Shown here in pieces: positions 22,366 through 31,646 of a stretch of DNA of 45,855 nucleotides. The translations under genes and the position numbers were made by a program. The stretch covers positions 1 through 45,855 of the forward strand of contig JAFECJ010000034.1 of the NCBI GenBank assembly GCA_018242205.1, given 5' to 3'. The notes beneath the pieces are model-generated. The model saw only the letters and a list, made by a program, of their open reading frames with translations, ran no database searches and was not told the origin of the DNA. Origin of the DNA: Pseudomonadota bacterium (GTDB lineage Bacteria > Pseudomonadota > Alphaproteobacteria > Rhizobiales > Xanthobacteraceae). Position 1 is the stretch's first letter; every line of letters starts with the position of its first letter.

Positions 22366-22519
22366 GAGTAAAGCGCCCGGCTTTGGTGACCGACCTTTAA
22401 GCATGGCGACGCGTCGCCAGCGCGATTCGCTTCGGGTTAACAATCACCACATCGCGGCTTGTTATTCACGGAGTCCGAGCTGAGCCGTCTGCCTTCATCC
22501 TCAGCACGCCGGGATCAAG

Positions 22520-24490
22520 ATGGACAGCATTTCGACGAATACCACTGCCGCGCCCGCCGCATCGCAAGCGATCGGTCGCGTCATTGCCGTGACCGGCTCG
22601 CAGGTCAGCGTCGATCTTACCGGCCGAGTGCCAGGCGGCGAGTCACCGACCGTCGGCAAGTTCATGGCGCTCACCACCGCCAGGGCGCTGATCGTCGCGC
22701 TGATCACCGATGTCGGTGAACAGCCGGTGCCCGGCGCGACCGGCAGCGCCGCCTATCGCAAGATCGCGCAGCTCGATCTCATCGGCGAAATCAAGACCGC
22801 GGGTGGCGTGCCCCACTTTCAGCGCGGCGTCACCGAATATCCCAATATCGGCGATGCCGCCGCGATGCTGGCCGAGCGCGAGTTGCGTCAGGTCTATGGC
22901 ATGGCCGATGGCGACCACGCCTATATCGGCGACCTGCAGCAGAACACCGCGATCGGCGTTCACATCGACATCGACAGCCTGGTCAGCCGCCACTTCGCCA
23001 TTCTCGGCACCACCGGTGTCGGCAAGTCGAGCGGCGTCGCCATCATCCTGCAGAAGATTCTGGAGACGCGGCCGAATCTGCGCATCTTCCTGGTCGATCC
23101 GCACAACGAATACGGCCGCTGCTTCGGCGACAAGGCCAACGTCCTCAATCCGCGTAACCTGCGCCTGCCGTTCTGGCTGTTCAATTTCGAAGAAACGGTC
23201 GATGCCTTCTTCGGCGGCCGGCCCGGCGTCGACGAGGAAGTTGAAATCCTCTCCGAAACGATTCCGCTGGCGAAGAGCGCCTATCTGCAACTGCGCAACG
23301 GCGGCAGCGCCGCCGCCTCGAGCGGCCTGCTCACCAAGAAGAAGGAAACGCGCGACGCCGGCTTCACCGCCGACACGCCGGTGCCATATCGCATCGAGGA
23401 TCTGCTCAGCGTGCTCGATGAGCATATGGGCAAGCTGGAGAACCGCTCGCGCGCCGTCGTCTATAACCGGCTGATCCGCCGCATCCAGACCTTCCGCAAT
23501 CACCCGCGCTACGCCTTCATGTTCGAGAACGCCAATATCGGCGGCGACACGATGGCGGAAATTCTCGGCTCGCTGTTCCGGCTGCCGCCGAACGGCAAAC
23601 CGATGACGGTGATGCAGATGGCCGGCTTCCCCGCCGAGGTGGTCGACTCGGTCGTCTCGGTGCTGTGCCGCATGGCCTTCGATTTCGGCCTGTGGTCGGA
23701 TGGCGCCGCGCCGTTGCTGTTCGTCTGCGAAGAAGCGCATCGCTATGCGCCGTCCGACAAGCGCGTCGGCTTCGGTCCGACCAAGCGCGCGCTGTCGCGC
23801 ATCGCCAAAGAGGGCCGAAAATACGGCGTGTTCCTCGGTCTGGTCACGCAGCGCCCGGCCGAAATCGACACCACCATCATCTCGCAATGCTCGACCTTGT
23901 TCGTCATGCGCCTGTCGAGCGAGGGCGATCAGAAGCTCATCCGCTCGGCAGTGTCCGACGCTGCGGCCGGTCTGCTCGAGTTCATTCCGTCGCTCGGCAC
24001 CCGCGAAGTCTTCGCCTTCGGCGCCGGCGTTGCGCTGCCGACGCGCATGCGCTTCCTCGAACTGACCGCCGACCGCCGGCCGAACAGCGAAGCCTCCGGC
24101 TCGACGCGTTCGGATGCGGGCACGACGGTCAACCGCGACTTCCTGTCGTCGGTGATCGAGCGCTGGCGCAATGCCAGCATGAGCCATCGCATGTCGGACG
24201 ACATGTACGACGACACGCCGTCGCCGTTCGATTCACCGTCGCTGCAGCCGGCGCAGCAACCTCCGGCCGCGCCGTCCGCCTATCCGTCGCAATATGCGCG
24301 GCCGGCAGCCAGCGCCCACGCCGCGCCACCGCCCGCGCCCGCCCACACCTCTGCACCTGCCGCGGCACCGGCTGCGCCTCAGCGTCCGGAAGGTCTGCGC
24401 TCCAGTCTTTTGAAGAAGCCGCTCGATTCGAGCCTCGGCAGCAGCAGCGGCTCACCGCAGAAGCCGATCCTGCCGTCGCGATTCCGCTAA
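22520..24490 (+). CDS. HerA-like (DUF87) AAA+ ATPase
   Basis: A 656-residue ATPase of the HerA/FtsK superfamily. The N-terminal HAS-barrel (about 15-95, IGRVIAVTGSQVSVDL) precedes the motor: Walker A GTTGVGKS (163-170), then IFLVDPHNEYGRCFG, Walker B LLFVCEEAHRYAP, sensor FLGLVTQRPAEIDTTIISQCSTLFVMRL. HerA proteins form hexameric DNA translocases, often with a NurA nuclease in archaea and with various nucleases in bacteria; no nuclease is adjacent. The last about 120 residues are a Pro/Ala/Ser-rich disordered tail (PAQQPPAAPSAYPSQ), ending in PILPSRFR. A 14-bp palindrome lies at 22405-22418 in the preceding gap. Confidence 0.9.
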   Translation: MDSISTNTTAAPAASQAIGRVIAVTGSQVSVDLTGRVPGGESPTVGKFMALTTARALIVALITDVGEQPVPGATGSAAYRKIAQLDLIGEIKTAGGVPHFQRGVTEYPNIGDAAAMLAERELRQVYGMADGDHAYIGDLQQNTAIGVHIDIDSLVSRHFAILGTTGVGKSSGVAIILQKILETRPNLRIFLVDPHNEYGRCFGDKANVLNPRNLRLPFWLFNFEETVDAFFGGRPGVDEEVEILSETIPLAKSAYLQLRNGGSAAASSGLLTKKKETRDAGFTADTPVPYRIEDLLSVLDEHMGKLENRSRAVVYNRLIRRIQTFRNHPRYAFMFENANIGGDTMAEILGSLFRLPPNGKPMTVMQMAGFPAEVVDSVVSVLCRMAFDFGLWSDGAAPLLFVCEEAHRYAPSDKRVGFGPTKRALSRIAKEGRKYGVFLGLVTQRPAEIDTTIISQCSTLFVMRLSSEGDQKLIRSAVSDAAAGLLEFIPSLGTREVFAFGAGVALPTRMRFLELTADRRPNSEASGSTRSDAGTTVNRDFLSSVIERWRNASMSHRMSDDMYDDTPSPFDSPSLQPAQQPPAAPSAYPSQYARPAASAHAAPPPAPAHTSAPAAAPAAPQRPEGLRSSLLKKPLDSSLGSSSGSPQKPILPSRFR

Positions 24491-24504
24491 ACGCGCAAGA
24501 CGCG

Positions 24505-25119
24505 CTACTTCCGGCCGACCAGATCGATCAGCGCCGACAGGCCACCATGGCCGGCGCCTTCGTGGATTTCAGCGTCGTATTCGCGGATCTCGACCGAGGC
24601 AAAATCGGCAAACGCTGATTCCAGCAGTTCGCGCGTATAGAGATTCTCGATCTTCGACGGGCCGCCGGTCTTGTAGTCGAGTTGCTTCGGCGTATAGCCC
24701 TCGATGAGCAAAAGCCCGCCCGGTTTCAGGGTCTGCTTGATGCCGGTGAAGATGCGGACGCGCTCGGCCGGCGCCGCGAACTGAAAGAAGATGCCGGCTA
24801 CGACATCGAACTGCGCCGCCGGCCAGGCCCAGGTCGTGAGATCCGCTTGTTCGACGCGCAGCGTCACGCCGCGTTCGGCGGCAAGCTCGCGCGCTTTCTC
24901 CTGCGCGACCGGCGAGAAATCGAGCGACAGCACATCGAGCCCCTGCTCCGCGAGAAACACGCCGTTGCGGCCTTCGCCGTCGGCGATCGCCAGCGCGCGC
25001 CCGCCCTTGGGCAGCAGATGCGCGCTCGCTTTCAGGAAGGCGTTGGGCGCGGTGCCGAACAGATAACCAGGCTCGGCGAAGCGCTGCTGCCAGCGGTCGA
25101 ATTCGGGCGAGTTGGTCAT
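24505..25119 (-). CDS. Class I SAM-dependent methyltransferase (TehB-like)
   Basis: A 204-residue methyltransferase. Motif I is ALAIADGEGRNGVFLAEQG (residues about 41-60), followed by LDVLSLDFSPVAQEKAREL with the ribose-binding acid, VEQADLTTWAWP, FDVVAGIFFQFAAPAERVRIF and LKPGGLLLIEGYTPKQL. This order fits TehB/thiopurine-type small-molecule methyltransferases; the substrate is unknown. ATG 25119 has GGGAG 8 nt upstream and overlaps the yggS stop as ATGA, indicating translational coupling. A longer frame to 25608 is the shadow of yggS. Confidence 0.9.
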   Translation of the reverse strand: MTNSPEFDRWQQRFAEPGYLFGTAPNAFLKASAHLLPKGGRALAIADGEGRNGVFLAEQGLDVLSLDFSPVAQEKARELAAERGVTLRVEQADLTTWAWPAAQFDVVAGIFFQFAAPAERVRIFTGIKQTLKPGGLLLIEGYTPKQLDYKTGGPSKIENLYTRELLESAFADFASVEIREYDAEIHEGAGHGGLSALIDLVGRK

Positions 25120-25802
25120 GCTTGTGCTCCCTTGAACGGCGGCCGCGTGCCGAAGATGGCGCTGCCGACCCGGACATGCGTGGCACCGAGAGCGATCGCA
25201 TCGGCGAAATCGGCGCTCATGCCCATCGACAGCAGCTTCAAGCCGTTGCGCTGCGCGATCTTGGCGGTGAGCGCGAAATGTGGACCCGGCGCTTCCTCGA
25301 CCGGTGGAATGCACATCAGGCCGGCGATGGTCAGGCCATAGGTTGTCTGGCAGCTCTTGATGAAGGCGTCGGCATCCTGCGGCAGCACGCCGGCCTTTTG
25401 CGGCTCGGCGCCGGTGTTCACCTGCACGAACAAGGTCGGCATCTTGCCGAGCTTCTCGACTTCCTTCGCCAGCGCCTCGCACAGGCTGGCGCGATCGACC
25501 GAATGAATGGCGTCGAACAGCGCGACGGCCTCTTTCGCCTTGTTCGATTGCAGCGGCCCGATCAGATGCAGCTCGATACCGGGATATTGTTCGATCAGCG
25601 CCGGCCATTTGCTCTTGGCTTCCTGAACGCGGTTCTCGCCGAACACACGCTGGCCGGCGACGATAACCGGCTCGATTGCCTCAGCGGGAAATGTTTTCGA
25701 CACCGCGACCAGCGTCACGCTCGCCGGGTCGCGTCCAGCGTCCTTGCAGGCGCGGGCGATTTCGGTGCGAACAAACGACAGGCCGGATGCCGCTGAATCC
25801 AT
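25116..25802 (-). CDS. yggS: YggS/PLPBP pyridoxal-phosphate homeostasis protein
   Basis: A 228-residue PLP-binding protein of the alanine-racemase-like barrel family that buffers cellular PLP. Motifs: VTLVAVSKTFPAEAIEP with the PLP lysine, VFGENRVQEAKSKWP, LHLIGPLQSNKAK, FVQVNTGAEPQKAGV, GLMCIPP, LSMGMSADFADAIALGATHVRVGSAIFG (phosphate-binding Ser/Gly). ATG 25802 gives the family's usual N-terminus; an ATG at 25850 adds 16 residues that look non-coding but cannot be excluded. It is coupled to the following methyltransferase by an ATGA overlap. Confidence 0.93.
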   Translation of the reverse strand: MDSAASGLSFVRTEIARACKDAGRDPASVTLVAVSKTFPAEAIEPVIVAGQRVFGENRVQEAKSKWPALIEQYPGIELHLIGPLQSNKAKEAVALFDAIHSVDRASLCEALAKEVEKLGKMPTLFVQVNTGAEPQKAGVLPQDADAFIKSCQTTYGLTIAGLMCIPPVEEAPGPHFALTAKIAQRNGLKLLSMGMSADFADAIALGATHVRVGSAIFGTRPPFKGAQA

Positions 25803-25896
25803 CTGATGCCGCCCGGGCGAGAACCCCGGCGCCTCCACAGGGCTGATCATGCCTGACTAGCCAAGCCCGGCGGCAGCGACAAGTCCCGTAGCGGGC

Positions 25897-26655
25897 TCAG
25901 ATGAACGGCCGCCGGGAGCGTGGCGGCGGCGTATCTGCGCCGGCCAATTCGGCCAATGCCGCACGATCGACCATCTCGAACGTCCGCGCCTGCCAGCGGA
26001 TCGCCTTGGTCACCAGCAGCCGCTTGAGCGTCTTGTTGGTGTGAACCAGCGACATGCCGAGAGCGTCGGCGAGATGCTGCTGAGTTATGGGAAACTGAAG
26101 CTTGTCCTCTTGGATCAATTTCAGCTCGCGGGCGCGGTCGAAGAGGTGGAGCAACAAATAGGCGATGCGCTCGAGCGCGGTGCGCCGGCCGATACTCAAA
26201 AGATGTTCGTCAATCAGTTGCTCTTCGCGCGCCGCCAGCCAGGTGACATCGAAGGCAAGACTCGGAAACTGTGAATACAATTCATAGAGCCGCGCCCGCG
26301 GAAACACGCACAGCGTCATCGGCGTCAGCGCTTCAACCGAATGCTCCATCTCGTCCATGACCGCGCCTTGCAGGCCGACCATGTCGGCCGGCAAGGCAAA
26401 GTTGAGGATCTGACGCCGGCCGTCATCGAGCACTTTGTAGCGAAAGGCCCAGCCGGACAGCACGGTGAACAGCTGATCGCTGTGCGAGCCCTCGCGGAGA
26501 AATGTCGTGCCGGATTCGACGCGCAATTCGTCAGTCTTGAATTTCTGGACGAATTCGAGCTCGTCCGGCGCGAATTCGCGCAGGCACGGCAGCCGGCGCA
26601 GCGGACACTGTTCGCACGGCGTCACGTGGCCATTAGTGGCGACCATCGGCGGCAA
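25897..26655 (-). CDS. Crp/Fnr-family transcriptional regulator with N-terminal cysteine cluster
   Basis: A 252-residue regulator. A cysteine motif PCEQCPLRRLPC (C14, C17, C24) precedes a cNMP-type beta-roll (about 30-140, with VESGTTFLREGSHSDQLFTVLSGWAFRYKVLDDGRRQILNFALPADMVG); a fourth cysteine lies in MTLCVFPR near residue 117. The C-terminal HTH (about 160-240) contains ITQQHLADALGMSLVHTNKTLKRL as the recognition region. The four cysteines recall the FNR [4Fe-4S] site, but the third gap is six residues rather than five, so iron-sulfur binding is uncertain. It stands alone, leftward. Confidence 0.9.
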   Translation of the reverse strand: MPPMVATNGHVTPCEQCPLRRLPCLREFAPDELEFVQKFKTDELRVESGTTFLREGSHSDQLFTVLSGWAFRYKVLDDGRRQILNFALPADMVGLQGAVMDEMEHSVEALTPMTLCVFPRARLYELYSQFPSLAFDVTWLAAREEQLIDEHLLSIGRRTALERIAYLLLHLFDRARELKLIQEDKLQFPITQQHLADALGMSLVHTNKTLKRLLVTKAIRWQARTFEMVDRAALAELAGADTPPPRSRRPFI

Positions 26656-26803
26656 TCCTCGCTATTCTTCGTTCGCAACGCAGCCATGATCCGCCGGTCG
26701 ATGGACCCGGATTGTTGGCTGGTCTGTGTCTTATTTAAATGCGCCCGACCCATAACTGATGGGACAAGCCTCGGGTTCCATTTCGGAACTGGAGGAAATT
26801 CCA

Positions 26804-27184
26804 TTGTCGGATGCGAAGAGCCCGCTTGCCGGGAAACGGGGGCTGGTGCTTGACGATGAATTCCTGATCGCGCTCGATCTCGAAGAGCTGCTGCAAGGCG
26901 CCGGCGCCGAGATCGTCAGCGTCTCCAGCATCGACAAGGCCGTTCGCGCGCTTCGGGAGGGCGGCCCCTGGCACTTCGCCATTCTCGACCGGCACCTGGA
27001 CGGCACGACCAGCACTTCGGTCGCATCGGCCTGCGCCGGGCGGAATATTCCTTTCGTCTTCCTGACCGGTAGCCGCGGGCCGGATCGGCCGGGTGAGCCG
27101 GAGCTGGCCGTCCCCGTGATCGAAAAGCCTTACCAGCCCGAGGCGCTGATCGAGACGATTCGTAAGCTCCTGGATCGGCGGTAG
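26804..27184 (+). CDS. Stand-alone receiver-domain protein
   Basis: A 126-residue single-domain response regulator. A TTG start at 26804 is chosen because GGAGGAAA lies 7 nt upstream; an ATG at 26759 is the alternative. The domain reads KRGLVLDDEFLIALDLEELLQGAGAEIV, then HFAILDRHLDGTTS with the probable phospho-Asp (ILD), FVFLTGSRGPDRPG and PVIEKPYQPEALIETIRKLL with the conserved Lys. The sequence matches receivers associated with HWE-type histidine kinases in this group. No output domain is present, so it probably acts by protein contact. It precedes leuS by about 85 nt. Confidence 0.85.
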   Translation: MSDAKSPLAGKRGLVLDDEFLIALDLEELLQGAGAEIVSVSSIDKAVRALREGGPWHFAILDRHLDGTTSTSVASACAGRNIPFVFLTGSRGPDRPGEPELAVPVIEKPYQPEALIETIRKLLDRR

Positions 27185-27268
27185 CCGCGGAACGGCAGCG
27201 GACCAACCAGCCCGTTGACCCTCCGCCCCGTTCCATGCGACCACCCGGGCTCCTGAAAAGAGCCCTAA

Positions 27269-29914
27269 ATGACCGCCGATTCGAGCAAAACCGAGCGCTA
27301 TAACGCCCGCGCCGCCGAGCCCAAGTGGCAAAAAGCCTGGGACGCGGCCGCCATCTACGCCACCAAGAACGACGACCCGCGGCCGAAATACTACGTCCTC
27401 GAGATGTTCCCCTACCCGTCGGGGCGCATCCATATGGGTCACGTCCGCAACTATACGATGGGCGACGTGGTGGCCCGCTTCAAGCGGGCGATGAACATGA
27501 ACGTCCTGCACCCGATGGGGTGGGACGCGTTCGGCATGCCGGCCGAGAACGCCGCCATCGACCGCAAGGTCCACCCCAAGGAATGGACGTACGCCAATAT
27601 CGCGGCGATGAAGAAGCAGCTCCAGTCCATGGGGCTGTCGCTCGACTGGGCGCGCGAAGTCGCGACCTGCGATCCGTCCTATTACAAGCACCAGCAGCGC
27701 ATGTTCCTCGACTTCCTCAAGGCGGGGCTGGTCGCGCGCGAATACCGCAAGGTGAACTGGGACCCGGTCGATCAGACCGTGCTCGCCAACGAGCAGGTGA
27801 TCGACGGCCGCGGCTGGCGCTCCGGCGCCGTCGTCGAGCAGCGCGATCTCTATCAATGGGTGTTCAAGATCTCGGACTATGCCGAGGAGCTGCTTGAAGC
27901 ACTCGACACGCTCGATCGCTGGCCGGACAAAGTCAGGCTGATGCAGAAGAACTGGATCGGCCGCTCCGAGGGCCTGCTGGTCCGCTTCATGCTCGACACG
28001 GCGACGACGCCGTCGGGTGAGACCGAGCTCGAGATCTTCACGACACGGCCCGACACTCTGTTCGGCGCCAAGTTCATGGCGATCGCGCCCGATCATCCGC
28101 TGGCGCAGGCTGCGGCGACGAAGAATCCGAAGCTCGCCGACTTCATCACCGAGGCCAAGCATATCGGCACCTCGCAGGAAGCGATCGACACTGCCGAGAA
28201 GATGGGCTTCGACACCGGCATCCGCGCCGTTCATCCGCTCGACGCCAACTGGAGGCTGCCGGTCTATGTCGCCAACTTCATCCTGATGGATTACGGCACC
28301 GGCGCCATCTTCGGCTGCCCGGCGCACGACCAGCGCGACCTCGACTTCGTCAACAAGTACGGCCTCGGCAATACACCGGTGGTGCTGCCCCCGGGCCAGG
28401 ATCCCGCGACATTCGTCGTCACTGACGTTGCCTATGACGGTGATGGCACGATGTTCAATTCGAAGAACGACGTCATCGATCTCAACGGCATGACGCCGGA
28501 CAAGGCATTCGACGCCATCGCGAGCAAGCTCGCGACGACGACGCGCGGCAACCGCCCGGTGGCACAGCGCCAGGTCAATTATCGCCTGCGCGACTGGGGC
28601 ATTTCGCGTCAGCGCTACTGGGGCTGTCCGATCCCGGTCATCCACTGCGACAAATGCGGCGTCGTGCCGGCGCCGGTCGACAGCCTGCCGGTCAAGCTGC
28701 CGGACGACGTCACTTTCGACAAGCCGGGCAATCCGCTCGACCGTCATCCGACGTGGAAGCACGTAAAGTGTCCGAGCTGCGGCGGCGACGCCCGCCGCGA
28801 GACCGACACCATGGACACCTTCGTCGATTCGTCGTGGTACTTCGCGCGCTTCACCGATCCGTGGAATGAGACCGCGCCGACCACCCCGAAGGTCGCCAAT
28901 GACTGGATGCCGGTCGATCAATATATCGGCGGCATCGAGCACGCGATCTTGCATCTTCTTTATTCGCGCTTCTTCACCCGCGCCATGAAGAAGACCGGCC
29001 ACATCGGCATGGACGAGCCGTTTGCCGGCTTGTTCACGCAAGGCATGGTCGTGCACGAGACTTATCGCGACAAGGCCGGCAACTGGGTCGAGCCGGCGAG
29101 CGTCACCATCGAAGGCATGGGCGACGCGCGCACCGCCAAGCTGACATCGAGCGGCGAGCCGGTCGAGATTGGCTCGATCGAGAAGATGTCGAAGTCGAAG
29201 AAGAACACCGTCGACCCCGACGACATCATCGCCGAATACGGTGCCGACACCGCGCGCTGGTTCATGCTGTCGGATTCGCCGCCCGAGCGCGACGTGATCT
29301 GGACCGAGGAAGGCGTGCAGGGCGCCTGGCGTTTCGTGCAGCGGCTGTGGCGGCTGATCGGCGAAGTTGCGAGCGTCACCGCGCCGGCGGCGAAGCCGGC
29401 GTCGTTCGGCAACAATGCACTCAAACTGCGCAAGGCGGCGCATCGCGCGCTCAGCAATGTCAGCGACGACATTTCCAAGCTGCGGTTCAATCGCTGCGTC
29501 GCCCACATCTACGAGTTCGCCAATGCGCTCGGCGAAGCGCTCGGCGGGCCGGACAAGACCGCGCCGGATATGGCCTGGGCGCTGCGCGAAGCGGGCGACA
29601 TCCTGGTGCGACTGTTCTGCCCGATGATGCCGCACCTCGCCGAGGAATGCTGGGCGGCCTTGGGCCACAAGTCCCTGGTCGCCACCGAGGCCTGGCCGCA
29701 GGTCGAGCCGGCGCTGCTGGTCGAGAGTTCGATCACCCTGCCGGTCCAGGTCAACGGCAAGAAGCGGGCCGACGTCACCGTGCCACGCGAGGCCGGGAAA
29801 GACGAGATTGAGGCTGCCGTTCTCGGCCTCGATGAGGTAAAAAAGGCCCTGGACGGCAAGAGCCCGAAAAAGGTCATCGTCGTGCCGCAGAGGATCGTGA
29901 ATGTCGTCGTTTAA
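27269..29914 (+). CDS. leuS: Leucyl-tRNA synthetase
   Basis: An 881-residue class Ia synthetase. HIGH motif: [15 protein letters not shown] (residues about 49-63). The CP1 editing domain (about 230-420) includes [22 protein letters not shown] and [32 protein letters not shown] and a zinc-like knuckle (HCDKCGVVP and VKCPSCGG) precede [13 protein letters not shown], then [16 protein letters not shown] as the KMSKS loop. The tRNA-binding anticodon domain and the C-terminal domain ([17 protein letters not shown]) complete a standard full-length enzyme. Its stop overlaps the lptE start by 14 nt. Confidence 0.98.
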   Translation: MTADSSKTERYNARAAEPKWQKAWDAAAIYATKNDDPRPKYYVLEMFPYPSGRIHMGHVRNYTMGDVVARFKRAMNMNVLHPMGWDAFGMPAENAAIDRKVHPKEWTYANIAAMKKQLQSMGLSLDWAREVATCDPSYYKHQQRMFLDFLKAGLVAREYRKVNWDPVDQTVLANEQVIDGRGWRSGAVVEQRDLYQWVFKISDYAEELLEALDTLDRWPDKVRLMQKNWIGRSEGLLVRFMLDTATTPSGETELEIFTTRPDTLFGAKFMAIAPDHPLAQAAATKNPKLADFITEAKHIGTSQEAIDTAEKMGFDTGIRAVHPLDANWRLPVYVANFILMDYGTGAIFGCPAHDQRDLDFVNKYGLGNTPVVLPPGQDPATFVVTDVAYDGDGTMFNSKNDVIDLNGMTPDKAFDAIASKLATTTRGNRPVAQRQVNYRLRDWGISRQRYWGCPIPVIHCDKCGVVPAPVDSLPVKLPDDVTFDKPGNPLDRHPTWKHVKCPSCGGDARRETDTMDTFVDSSWYFARFTDPWNETAPTTPKVANDWMPVDQYIGGIEHAILHLLYSRFFTRAMKKTGHIGMDEPFAGLFTQGMVVHETYRDKAGNWVEPASVTIEGMGDARTAKLTSSGEPVEIGSIEKMSKSKKNTVDPDDIIAEYGADTARWFMLSDSPPERDVIWTEEGVQGAWRFVQRLWRLIGEVASVTAPAAKPASFGNNALKLRKAAHRALSNVSDDISKLRFNRCVAHIYEFANALGEALGGPDKTAPDMAWALREAGDILVRLFCPMMPHLAEECWAALGHKSLVATEAWPQVEPALLVESSITLPVQVNGKKRADVTVPREAGKDEIEAAVLGLDEVKKALDGKSPKKVIVVPQRIVNVVV

Positions 29915-30458
29915 CGCCTCACGTCTGGTCCGCGCCGCCCTGGCGCTGGCGCTCGCCGGCATGACCGCCGGCTGCTTCCAGCCGCTCTACGGCTCGTCGC
30001 CGGGCGCCGGCAGCGCGCCAGGCGTTGCCGACAAGCTGAGCGCGGTCGAGGTGCTGCCAATCGACGCGCCGAACGGCAGCCGCACCTCGCGCATCGGCGT
30101 CGAAGTCCGCAACGACCTGATTTCCAATCTGACCGGCGGCGGGCCGGCGGCGGCCACGGCCTACCAGCTCACCATCTACATCGGTGCCAGCACGCGCCAG
30201 GTAATCGTCGACATCAACAGCGCCCGCCCCGAGATTCAGAACTATGGCCTCGACGCAACCTACGTCCTGAAAGAAGTCGGCACCGGCAAGGTGCTGCTCT
30301 CGAGCCAGACGTTTGCCCGCGTCTCCTACAACATTCCCGGCCAGGAACAGCGCTTCGCCGGCGATCGCGGCCTGCGCGACGCCGAGAACCGCGCCGCCAA
30401 GGTGATCGCCGACAATATCCGCAGCCGTCTGGCCTCGTATTTCGTGGCGGGGACTTAA
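29901..30458 (+). CDS. lptE: LPS-assembly lipoprotein LptE
   Basis: A 185-residue outer-membrane lipoprotein that plugs LptD for lipopolysaccharide insertion. The lipobox is LAGMTAGC, with the acylated Cys near residue 25, followed by FQPLYG, the typical LptE opening. Later segments ([33 protein letters not shown] and [25 protein letters not shown], then [28 protein letters not shown]) match the family. It overlaps leuS by 14 nt and precedes holA, a conserved alphaproteobacterial order. Confidence 0.93.
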   Translation: MSSFNASRLVRAALALALAGMTAGCFQPLYGSSPGAGSAPGVADKLSAVEVLPIDAPNGSRTSRIGVEVRNDLISNLTGGGPAAATAYQLTIYIGASTRQVIVDINSARPEIQNYGLDATYVLKEVGTGKVLLSSQTFARVSYNIPGQEQRFAGDRGLRDAENRAAKVIADNIRSRLASYFVAGT

Positions 30459-30462
30459 CCGG

Positions 30463-30555
30463 CCTCATGGTGAGGAGGCGCGGAACGCGCCGTCTCGAAC
30501 CAGGGGGCCGCCACGTCCTTCGAGACGCGCCCTGGGGGCGCTCCTCAGGATGAGG
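30463..30555. repeat. Imperfect-palindrome intergenic repeat, copy 3
   Basis: Outer arms CCTCATGGTGAGGAGGCGC and GGGCGCTCCTCAGGATGAGG, with inner GTCTCGAA and CCTTCGAGAC segments, match the outer parts of the repeat at 20232-20389. It lies between lptE and holA within a likely co-directional unit. Confidence 0.8.
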
Positions 30556-30567
30556 CGGAGTTAGCAG

Positions 30568-31599
30568 ATGACCGCCATCAAAGCTGCCGATGTCGATCGC
30601 TTCGTCGCCAAGCCCGATCCGCGCCTACCGGTCGTGCTGGTCTACGGTCCCGATGCCGGTCTGGTGCGCGAGCGCGTCGATGCGCTGGTCAAAGCCTCGG
30701 TCGACGACGTCGCCGATCCATTCTCTTTCGTCCGCCTCGAAGGCGAGGACATCTCCGCCAATCCGTCGCGCCTGGTCGAGGAAGCGCACACCGTGCCGCT
30801 GTTCGGCGGCCGCCGCGCCGTTCTGGTGCGGCCCGGCTCGCGCAACATCGCGAGCGCCGTCGAGCAGGTGATCGCCGCGCCATCGGACGAATGCCGCATC
30901 ATCATCGAGGCCGGCGACCTGAAGAAATCTTCGCCGCTGCGCGCCTTGATCGAGAAGGCAAAGGTCGCGGCCGCGCTGCCCTGTTACGTCGACAACGCCG
31001 CCGCCATCGGCCGCCTCATCGACGATGAAATGACCGAAGCCGGGCTCGCCATGGGCCTCGATGCACGCAACGCCCTCATCGGCCTGCTGGGCGGCGACCG
31101 CGCCGCCTCGCGCAACGAGATCCGCAAACTGGCGCTGTACGCCCGCGGCAAGGAGCGCGTCGAGCTCGACGACGTCATGGCGGTGGTCGCCGACGCTTCG
31201 GCTCTCGCGCTCGACGGCGTCATCGATGCGGCGTTTGCCGGCAAGACCGCCGACGTCGAAACCGAATTCGGCAAGGCGCGCGCCGGCGGCTCGTCGCCGG
31301 CGGCGATCATCTCGGCGGCGATCCGCCATGGCGCCAACCTGCACAAGATGCGCCTTGCCATCGACGATGGCGATTCCGCCGACTTCGCCATGAAGCGCGG
31401 CGCGCCGCCGGTGCATTTCTCGCGCGAGCGCAAGGTAGGCGATGCGCTGCGTGTCTGGTCGGCGGCCGGGCTGGTGCGCGCCATGGGCCAGCTTGCCGAA
31501 GCCTCGCTCGAGGCGCGGCGCAACGCCCCGCTCGCCGACGCCATCGCGCAACGCGTGCTGCTGTCGCTTGCCGTCAATGCCCGGCGGCGCGACGGCTGA
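30568..31599 (+). CDS. holA: DNA polymerase III subunit delta
   Basis: A 343-residue clamp-loader subunit that opens the beta clamp. Typical segments: VVLVYGPDAGLVRERVDALVKA, DPFSFVRLEGEDIS, PLFGGRRAVLVRPGSRN, IIIEAGDLKKSSPLRALIEK, LIGLLGGDRAASRNEIRKLALYA (conserved GD-x-x-x-x-x-x-EL-like motif), and C-terminal collar helices. Length is standard. It follows lptE after an intergenic repeat. Confidence 0.93.
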   Translation: MTAIKAADVDRFVAKPDPRLPVVLVYGPDAGLVRERVDALVKASVDDVADPFSFVRLEGEDISANPSRLVEEAHTVPLFGGRRAVLVRPGSRNIASAVEQVIAAPSDECRIIIEAGDLKKSSPLRALIEKAKVAAALPCYVDNAAAIGRLIDDEMTEAGLAMGLDARNALIGLLGGDRAASRNEIRKLALYARGKERVELDDVMAVVADASALALDGVIDAAFAGKTADVETEFGKARAGGSSPAAIISAAIRHGANLHKMRLAIDDGDSADFAMKRGAPPVHFSRERKVGDALRVWSAAGLVRAMGQLAEASLEARRNAPLADAIAQRVLLSLAVNARRRDG

Positions 31600-31646
31600 C
31601 GTCCCGCCAGGCGCCGCGGCAGCCGCGCTGCCCTAGGCAGCCGCCG

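Noticed and set aside
26735..29962. 1075-residue minus-strand frame opposite leuS
   Set aside because: It is the usual antisense open frame of a GC-rich gene; leuS motifs are unmistakable on the plus strand.
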